Positions 58,769-64,000 of a stretch of DNA of 64,000 nt are shown piece by piece. The DNA is taken from positions 1-64,000 of the forward strand of contig JAUIEC010000007.1 in assembly GCA_030428945.1 (NCBI GenBank), given 5' to 3'. Numbering within the stretch: the first letter of the stretch is position 1; each line of letters starts with the position of its first letter. A model generated the notes under the pieces. It was not told the DNA's origin. It saw only the letters and a program-made list of their open reading frames with translations, and did not search any database. Source of the stretch: Phycisphaerae bacterium (GTDB lineage Bacteria; Planctomycetota; Phycisphaerae; UBA1845; Fen-1342). The translations under genes and the position numbers were made by a program.

Positions 58769-60070
58769 ATGATCGACATCAAGCGGATTCGCGAAGAGAC
58801 CGACCTGGTCAAGCAGGCCGTCGCGGACAAGAACATGGACGTGGACATCGACGCCGTGCTGGCCCTCGACACGAAGCGGCGCGAACTCGAAACGCAGTAC
58901 AACGAACTGCGGCACGAGCAGAAGCAGGCCGGCGAAAAGATCGCCCGGGCCTCGAAGGAGGAAAAGGCCGAACTGAGCAAGGCCCTCGGCGGGCTGAAGG
59001 GTCGCCTGAAGATGCTCGACGAAGAGCGTCAGATCGTCGACGAGGAACTCCGCGAACTGCTGCTGGCCGTCCCCCAGATTCCCGATGCCGAAGCGCCCCG
59101 CGGGCGCGACGAGTCCGGCAACGTCGAAGTCCGCCGCCACGGCCAGCCGAAGCGCAAGGAAGACTTCGGCTTTCCGTTCCGAGATCATGAGCAGATCGTC
59201 GAGGACCTCGGCCTCTGCGACATTCAGCGGGGCGTCAAGCTCGCCGGCGCGCGGAACTACGTCCTGACCGGTCGCGGCGCCCAACTGCACGAGGCCGTGC
59301 TGCGACTCGGCTTCGAACTGATGAACGCCCGCGGCTTCACACCCGTCATGGTCCCCGTCCTGGTCACCGAACGCCTGATGGAAGGCACCGGCTTCTTCCC
59401 GGCCCACCGCGACGAGGTCTACCTGTGCGAGCGCGACGACAAGGCCCTCGTCGGTACGGCCGAGGTCCCCGTCACCGGCCTGCACGCCGACGAGATCCTC
59501 GAACCCGACGCCCTCCCGCGGGCCTACTTCGCCCGCAGTGGCTGCTTCCGCCGCGAAGCCGGGGCCGCCGGCCGCGACACCCGCGGCCTGTACCGGATCC
59601 ACTACTTCGAAAAGGTCGAACTGGTCGTCGTCTGCCCGGCCGACGAGGCGGAGTCGACCCGCTGGCACCAGGAACTGGTCGCCTCGGCCGAGAGCCTGCT
59701 GCAGGCCCTCGAAATGCCCTACCGGCTGCTCGAAGTCTGCACCGGCGACATGGGCCAGGGCAAGGCCCGCCAGTACGACCTCGAAACCTGGATGCCCAGC
59801 CGCGACGCCTGGGGCGAAACGCACTCGGCCAGCAAGTACCACGACTTCCAGGCCCGCCGCCTCGGCATCCGCTACCGCGACGAGGCCGGCAAGCCGCAGG
59901 TCTGCCACACGCTGAACACGACCATCGTCGCCTCACCGCGCATCCTGATCCCGCTGCTCGAACTCAACCAGCAGGAAGACGGCTCGATCCGCATCCCCGA
60001 AAAACTGCGCCCGTACATGAACGGCCTCGAACGAATCGAAGCCACGCCTGTGAAGACAGAGAAGTCCTGA
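58769..60070 (+). CDS. serS: Serine--tRNA ligase
   Basis: 433 residues, the usual length. The N-terminal arm is a long coiled coil (about 30-100, 'ELETQYNELRHEQKQAGEKI'). The class II catalytic core has motif 2 'FARSGCFRREAGAAGRDTRG' with 'LYRIHYFEKVELVVVC', the Ser-binding region 'AEVPVTGLHADEIL', and motif 3 near 'HTLNTTIVASPRILIPLLEL'. It charges tRNA-Ser (and tRNA-Sec). Stands alone, preceded by a leader hairpin. Confidence 0.97.
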   Translation: MIDIKRIREETDLVKQAVADKNMDVDIDAVLALDTKRRELETQYNELRHEQKQAGEKIARASKEEKAELSKALGGLKGRLKMLDEERQIVDEELRELLLAVPQIPDAEAPRGRDESGNVEVRRHGQPKRKEDFGFPFRDHEQIVEDLGLCDIQRGVKLAGARNYVLTGRGAQLHEAVLRLGFELMNARGFTPVMVPVLVTERLMEGTGFFPAHRDEVYLCERDDKALVGTAEVPVTGLHADEILEPDALPRAYFARSGCFRREAGAAGRDTRGLYRIHYFEKVELVVVCPADEAESTRWHQELVASAESLLQALEMPYRLLEVCTGDMGQGKARQYDLETWMPSRDAWGETHSASKYHDFQARRLGIRYRDEAGKPQVCHTLNTTIVASPRILIPLLELNQQEDGSIRIPEKLRPYMNGLERIEATPVKTEKS

Positions 60071-60171
60071 CGACGACACGGCGCGAAGCAGCGAAAGAAA
60101 GAACCGTCACGCATCTTTGTCTGCTTTCACAAACGCGTGTTCAGTAGAGGCGAGGATTCACGGTTCACTGT

Positions 60172-60210
60172 GGTTCCCTGTTCCCTGTTCCCTGTTCCCT
60201 GTTCCCTTCG
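60172..60210. repeat. Short tandem repeat, GTTCCCT (period 7)
   Basis: Five consecutive copies of GTTCCCT lie after serS, the same unit as near 54.55 kb. The rest of the 60071-60349 gap contains only the hairpin noted separately. Confidence 0.85.
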
Positions 60211-60304
60211 AACACCTAAGCTCTTTCCCTAGAACCGCACAGGAAAACGGCGGAACGGGCCCGCTTCTCTTGCACTTTCTGGGGAATGCGGTAGAAAGAC
60301 AGAT

Positions 60305-60328
60305 CCGTTGCTGGCGCGGCGGTTTTTT
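60305..60328 (+). terminator. Hairpin with T run just before the 60.35-kb gene (terminator or attenuator)
   Basis: CCGTTGC and GCGGCGG pair (two G-U pairs) around a TGGC loop and are followed directly by six T residues. It ends 22 bp before the ATG of the next gene, so it could be a terminator for read-through from serS or an attenuator for the small membrane protein gene. Confidence 0.5.
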
Positions 60329-60349
60329 GCTTACGGAGAGAGGACAACG

Positions 60350-60961
60350 ATGCCTCACCAGACTGGTGGGTCGGCCGTGTATCGCCTGCTGGTGCGCAGC
60401 GAGGGTCGTGTTCGCGTCTACGGATCGCGGACCTTTCCCTCTCTTGACGCCGCGCTCGCCGCGGTCTGTGCCGCCGTGCACGCCTGCCCGCGGGTTCCCG
60501 AGGCCGTGCTCGTCCAGCGCGGCATCTCGCTGACCATTCCCTCGTTCGATCCGCACGGCATCGTCCCCGGCGAACGCGGCGGCTGGACCGACATCGACTG
60601 GGACACCGTCGAGGAACTCCAGCCCGCACTGCTGCGCGACCTGCACGATCTGCCGCGACCCGAACACGAAACCGTCCCCTACCGCAGCCAGCGCCCGGCC
60701 GTCCTCGCCGGACTCGCGGTGGTCGCGATCGCCTCGATCGGCCTGCTCTCGATGCAGTCCAGCAGCGGCCCCGGCGGCATCGCCTGGGCCGGCGGAACCC
60801 GCACCGCACAGGTCACCGAACTGCCCTTCTCCAACGCCTGGGTCAAGTCCGCCGAAGGCGATACCGCTGAACAGACCGCCCGCAACGAACTCGAACCGAA
60901 CACCGAATCCGGCCCCCGCACCGCCGAACGCCGCACCAAGCCGATCCCCACCGGCTTCTGA
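60350..60961 (+). CDS. Small single-pass membrane protein of unknown function
   Basis: 203 residues from an ATG 6 bp after GGAGAGAGG. Residues 1-100 form a soluble domain with no family I recognise ('YRLLVRSEGRVRVYGSRTFP', 'GGWTDIDWDTVEELQPALLR'). One hydrophobic helix follows ('RPAVLAGLAVVAIASIGLLS', about 108-127). The remaining 75 residues are low in hydrophobicity and rich in Thr/Glu. Codon use matches its neighbours, so it appears to be a real gene. Preceded by a hairpin with a T run. Confidence 0.7.
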   Translation: MPHQTGGSAVYRLLVRSEGRVRVYGSRTFPSLDAALAAVCAAVHACPRVPEAVLVQRGISLTIPSFDPHGIVPGERGGWTDIDWDTVEELQPALLRDLHDLPRPEHETVPYRSQRPAVLAGLAVVAIASIGLLSMQSSSGPGGIAWAGGTRTAQVTELPFSNAWVKSAEGDTAEQTARNELEPNTESGPRTAERRTKPIPTGF

Positions 60962-60991
60962 ACCAACACCACCCCGAACAGACCGCCGGCG

Positions 60992-61939
60992 CTACGGGTC
61001 CGCCCCCAGGTACGCCCGCATCGCGGCTTGCGAAATCTGCCCACGGATCCAGCGAATCTCCCGGCGGATCGCGTCCGGGTCGTCGTCGCGCCAGAACGCG
61101 AGCTGCCGCCGCGGCCGCTGCTCGACGATCCCGCACAACGCCACGTAGATCGCCTGGTCACGCTCCGGCGGACCCTGCCCAAGCCACTGCGCCAGGTACG
61201 CCCCGGCAACCGGAGTACACGATGCCAGCGCCGCCCGGGCCTGCGGATCAAAGCGGGCATGGTCGGCCAGCGTCTCCACCGCCGGACGCGTCGACAGCCG
61301 CGCCAGCGTCGCCCACGCATCGGCCCGCAGCGCGGCGCTCAGGTCCTCGCGGCGGACCAGCGCCGCCAGGTCGCGGTCGGCCGCGCGAACCTCGAAACGC
61401 GTGATCCGCTCCAGCGCCTCCCGCAGTCTCCCCGACGACGCCCGCTCGTCACGCAGCACCGCCCGCAACTCCGTCTCCCAGAGGAACTGCCCGAACTGCC
61501 GCCGGGCGTCGACCAGATCGTCGACCAGCGCGGCCGCGTCCGTCACGCGGGCCCCGTGCAGCCGTTGCCGGTCCGGCGCGGCGAACAGCACGTAGCCGTC
61601 GATGTTCGCTCGCAGGCGCCAGGCATCGACCAGTTGCGGATGCGCGGACGGCACCAGTTCGACGCAGATGAACAGGCGGCCCAGGCGCTCCACCCTGGCG
61701 TCGCGAAAGACCGCCCGGCGTCGCAGGTCACGCGTACTGCTGACCCCCGGCCGGCGATTCAGGTAGCACAGTACGGGACGCCCCTGCTTCGCGGCCTGCT
61801 CGAAGGCCCGCCCGACGTCCCGCGTGAAGGTGAGCTCCTCCGCCAGCGCGGCCCCGCCGAGCAGCGGACCGATCAGCAGACCGACGAGGATGGTGTGCAG
61901 GGCAGCGTGTCGACCGATGAATCGGTTTCCGGTGCGCAT
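60992..61939 (-). CDS. Exported thioredoxin-fold-like protein of unknown function
   Basis: 315 residues with a signal sequence near residues 12-33 ('HTILVGLLIGPLLGGAALAE'). The next 100 residues follow the thioredoxin-like pattern of planctomycete secreted proteins: 'AFEQAAKQGRPVLCYLNRRP' and 'RLGRLFICVELVPSAHPQLV', then 'ANIDGYVLFAAPDRQRL'. The CxxC redox motif is absent (a single Cys sits where the strand ends). After residue 160 it is helical and Arg/Ala-rich, possibly HEAT-like. Encoded 12 bp after the PhoX-type gene on the same strand. Confidence 0.6.
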   Translation of the reverse strand: MRTGNRFIGRHAALHTILVGLLIGPLLGGAALAEELTFTRDVGRAFEQAAKQGRPVLCYLNRRPGVSSTRDLRRRAVFRDARVERLGRLFICVELVPSAHPQLVDAWRLRANIDGYVLFAAPDRQRLHGARVTDAAALVDDLVDARRQFGQFLWETELRAVLRDERASSGRLREALERITRFEVRAADRDLAALVRREDLSAALRADAWATLARLSTRPAVETLADHARFDPQARAALASCTPVAGAYLAQWLGQGPPERDQAIYVALCGIVEQRPRRQLAFWRDDDPDAIRREIRWIRGQISQAAMRAYLGADP

Positions 61940-61951
61940 CGCGTGAACGGC

Positions 61952-63346
61952 TCAGGTCCGCGCCATGTGCCACGGACCGGTGATCGCCAGGGTGCAGCCG
62001 TGGTGCTGCACGTTGACGAACAGGGTCGTTCCGTCGGGCGAAAAGGTCGCGCCGGCGAACTCGGAACTGTTGTAGGCGTTGCGGGCGAACTTGTAGAGCT
62101 TGCCACGCGGCGTGACCCCGACCAGGTACTGGGCATCCTTGCCGTCCTCGCAGACGATCAGGTCGCCCCACGGCGATACCGTCACGTTGTCGGCCTTGTC
62201 CAGCAGACCCGCGTCATTCGGCTCGATGAACAGTTCCAGGATGCCCGGCTTCTCGTCCTCGCCCGCGGTACCCTCGTGCGGGCTCGGCGTATAGCGCCAG
62301 ATCTGTCCGACCTGCTCGTACCCGCCGGTCGTGCAGGCGAAGTAGTGCGCGCCCATCCCCGCCCAGATGCCCTCCCCGCGGGCGAAGCGGGCGGCCCCGT
62401 CCGCGAAGGCCCGGTGCCGCAGGTCGTTGTCCGGCGCGTCGATCTCTTCCAGGTCGATCCACGTCACCGGCAGCCGCGTACCGACCCGCACGTTGCCGAA
62501 GTACTTCCAGTTCCGCGTGTCCAGGCTTCGCCGCCCACGCACCGCCAGCGCCTGCAGACGCCCTCCCTCGCGCAGCACCCCCGGCTTGTTCGGCAGGAAG
62601 CGATACAGGCAGCCGTCCTCGACATCCTCGGTCAGGTACAGCACCCGCGAGGCCGGATCGACCGACACCGCCTCGTGCCGGAAACGCCCCAGCGCCTTGA
62701 GCGGCACCGGCGCGGCCAGGGCCGGCTCCGACGTGGCCGGAACCTCGAAGACATAGCCGTGATCAACCGTCAGGTTCCTGTCCGCCCGCAGCGTGGTCTC
62801 CTCGCACGACAGCCACGTGCCCCACGGCGTCGGGCCGCCGGCGCAGTTGTTGATCGTGCCCGCCAGGCTCAGGAACTGCTTGCGCAGCATCCGCCGCGCG
62901 GTGTCGTAGACCAGCGTGGTCGTGCCCCCCAGGCACGGATCATCGCGACCGGCGTCATAGAACCGGCCGGTGTCGACCTTGTCGATCAGCTTCGCCCCGC
63001 GCCCGAACGGGCTCTTCTCGTATTGCTGCGGATGCAGTTCGTGGTTGCGGATCAGGATCGTCGTCCCGTCCGGACCGGGATACGCGGCCATCCCGTCGTG
63101 ATCGCCCGGCACCAGCAGACCGTCGTCCATCGTCTGGCCGGTCAGCGAAAACTGGTGATAGCTGAAACCCTTCGGCAGATCGAGGATCCCGCGGTCATCG
63201 CGGCGCAGCGGGCCGAACCCCTCGGCCAGCAGCGCAGCCCGGTTGACACTCCGCCCGCGCGCGACCGCGGTCGCCAGGCCGGTGAAGCCCAGTCCGACGG
63301 CACCGGCGGTCAGCAGGAAGTTGCGACGGGACACTTTCGACGGCAT
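61952..63346 (-). CDS. PhoX-type (DUF839) alkaline phosphatase-like protein, Tat-exported
   Basis: 464 residues. The Tat signal is 'SRRNFLLTAGAVGLGFTGLA'. The beta-propeller body has PhoX/DUF839 landmarks: 'DGLLVPGDHDGMAAYPGPDG', 'TILIRNHELHPQQY', 'NCAGGPTPWGTWLSCEETTL', 'HEAVSVDPASRVLYLTEDVE' and 'FSPDGTTLFVNVQHHGCTLA'. PhoX enzymes are Ca/Fe-dependent phosphomonoesterases of the periplasm; whether this member is active on phosphate esters is not certain. Starts upstream of the thioredoxin-fold-like gene, probably one transcript. Confidence 0.9.
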   Translation of the reverse strand: MPSKVSRRNFLLTAGAVGLGFTGLATAVARGRSVNRAALLAEGFGPLRRDDRGILDLPKGFSYHQFSLTGQTMDDGLLVPGDHDGMAAYPGPDGTTILIRNHELHPQQYEKSPFGRGAKLIDKVDTGRFYDAGRDDPCLGGTTTLVYDTARRMLRKQFLSLAGTINNCAGGPTPWGTWLSCEETTLRADRNLTVDHGYVFEVPATSEPALAAPVPLKALGRFRHEAVSVDPASRVLYLTEDVEDGCLYRFLPNKPGVLREGGRLQALAVRGRRSLDTRNWKYFGNVRVGTRLPVTWIDLEEIDAPDNDLRHRAFADGAARFARGEGIWAGMGAHYFACTTGGYEQVGQIWRYTPSPHEGTAGEDEKPGILELFIEPNDAGLLDKADNVTVSPWGDLIVCEDGKDAQYLVGVTPRGKLYKFARNAYNSSEFAGATFSPDGTTLFVNVQHHGCTLAITGPWHMART

Positions 63347-63370
63347 AGCTGGACCTCCCCGGGGTCGGTC

Positions 63371-64000
63371 CTATTCTAACGGAACCTGGGCGGCGCGCGA
63401 TCGCTCGCGCTGCGCGAAACGAATCGCGTCGACCGAATACAGCGCCAGCCCCAGCCAGATTAACGAAAAACTAACCTGATCGACGCGATCGAACGCCTCG
63501 CCGAGCAGCAGCACCGCCAGCAGAAGCTGCCCGGTCGGCGCCAGGTACTGCATGAAACCAACCGTCGCCAGCCGCAGCCGCCGGGCCGCCAGCGTGAACC
63601 AGAACAGCGGCACGACGGTCACGACGCCGCACAGCGCCAGCGTCAGGTCGAAGCCGACCGATCCGCGCAGAAACACGCCCTCCCCGCGAACCGAGAGCCA
63701 CCACGCGCCACCCAGCGCCAGCGGAAGCAGGTGCGTCACCTCGACCAGCAGACCGACCCGCGGCTCCACCGGCACGATCTTCCGCAGCATGCCGTAGAAC
63801 CCGAACGAAAACGCCAGCGTCAACGCGATGACCGGCACGCTGCCGTTGCTCCAGGTCAGAAACGCCACCCCGCTCGCCGCCAGCGCGACGCTCGCCACCT
63901 GCGTCCCCCGCAGTCGCTCTCCCAGGAACAGGTACCCCAGCAGAACGCTGACCAGCGGATTGATGAAATACCCCAGGCTCGCGTCCGTGACCTGCCCGAT
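63371..64000 (-). CDS. rarD: RarD-type EamA-family transporter, N-terminal part missing at window end
   Basis: The visible 209 codons (no start inside the window) begin inside the protein at 'GQVTDASLGYFINPLVSVLL', the landmark of RarD (EamA superfamily), followed by 'GYLFLGERLRGTQ'. About six membrane segments remain, ending 'VDAIRFAQRERSRAAQVPLE'. It is a drug/metabolite-type carrier; the substrate is unknown. The remainder lies beyond position 64000. Confidence 0.88.
   Translation of the reverse strand: MGQVTDASLGYFINPLVSVLLGYLFLGERLRGTQVASVALAASGVAFLTWSNGSVPVIALTLAFSFGFYGMLRKIVPVEPRVGLLVEVTHLLPLALGGAWWLSVRGEGVFLRGSVGFDLTLALCGVVTVVPLFWFTLAARRLRLATVGFMQYLAPTGQLLLAVLLLGEAFDRVDQVSFSLIWLGLALYSVDAIRFAQRERSRAAQVPLE

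Noticed and set aside
61028-63379. A long plus-strand frame opposite the thioredoxin-like and PhoX-type genes
   Set aside because: Antisense composition; both opposing genes have signal peptides and family landmarks.

Overview
The window is GC-rich (roughly two thirds G+C), densely packed, bacterial chromosomal DNA. Several independent marks point to a planctomycete, most likely of the Phycisphaerae type. These are a secreted subtilase ending in a dockerin-like pair of Ca-binding repeats, minor pseudopilins carrying a CCLPDG-type Cys-rich module and large C-terminal extensions, a secreted PQQ-propeller protein, Tat-exported proteins, and intergenic arrays of the 'CACAGGCGTCCCGCCTGTG' kind. 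The assignment is inference from gene content; there is no rRNA gene to confirm it.

Layout. (1) 1-11.7 kb, minus strand: an exopolysaccharide operon read from wecB towards position 1. It has UDP-GlcNAc 2-epimerase, sulfotransferase, polysaccharide deacetylase, MOP flippase, FkbM methyltransferase, a GT4, O-antigen ligase/polymerase, a second GT4, GDP-mannose 6-dehydrogenase (AlgD type), a hexapeptide acetyltransferase and a truncated bi-domain oxidoreductase. Many junctions are ATGA overlaps. (2) 11.7-15.9 kb: a repeat-filled leader, a PLP aminotransferase, a NusG/RfaH-like paralogue, and crotonase plus 3-hydroxybutyryl-CoA dehydrogenase. (3) 16.0-19.9 kb, plus strand: a four-gene minor pseudopilin operon with fused surface modules. 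(4) 20.0-26.1 kb, minus strand: a two-component system, then thiolase and two acyl-CoA dehydrogenases. (5) 26.2-33.4 kb: arginase, and a Gld-like ABC transporter operon (ATPase, permease, GldG-like, DUF4340). (6) 33.5-42.5 kb: a Tat-exported class V aminotransferase fold, a VTT membrane protein, a tandem pair of secreted DUF4139-like proteins, and the subtilase. (7) 42.5-54.4 kb: tRNA-Leu(CAG) with its terminator, a P-loop/deoxyribosyltransferase-like fusion, MscS, a beta-CASP RNase-like protein, GT9, mnmA, a GT-C membrane protein, an amidohydrolase, a PQQ-propeller protein and a small monooxygenase. (8) 54.6-64 kb: the GspE/PilB ATPase, a 56-bp repeat array, an M16-like protein, serS, small hypotheticals, a PhoX-type phosphatase and a RarD-type transporter cut by the window end.

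How the genes fit together: the polysaccharide operon can make lipid-linked or secreted glycan containing uronic acid and ManNAc-type sugars, with sulfate, acetyl and methyl decoration. The nearby NusG paralogue is a plausible dedicated antiterminator for it. The two fatty-acid gene sets together give every step of a short-chain acyl-CoA beta-oxidation cycle. The pseudopilin operon and the distant GspE ATPase probably serve one type II secretion or type IV pilus-like machine.

No transposase, integrase, phage, CRISPR-Cas or restriction genes were seen. The least explained parts are the pseudopilins with fused modules, the P-loop/deoxyribosyltransferase-like fusion, the DUF4139-like pair, and several families of 7-8 bp tandem repeats that sit almost only between genes, often where genes converge.
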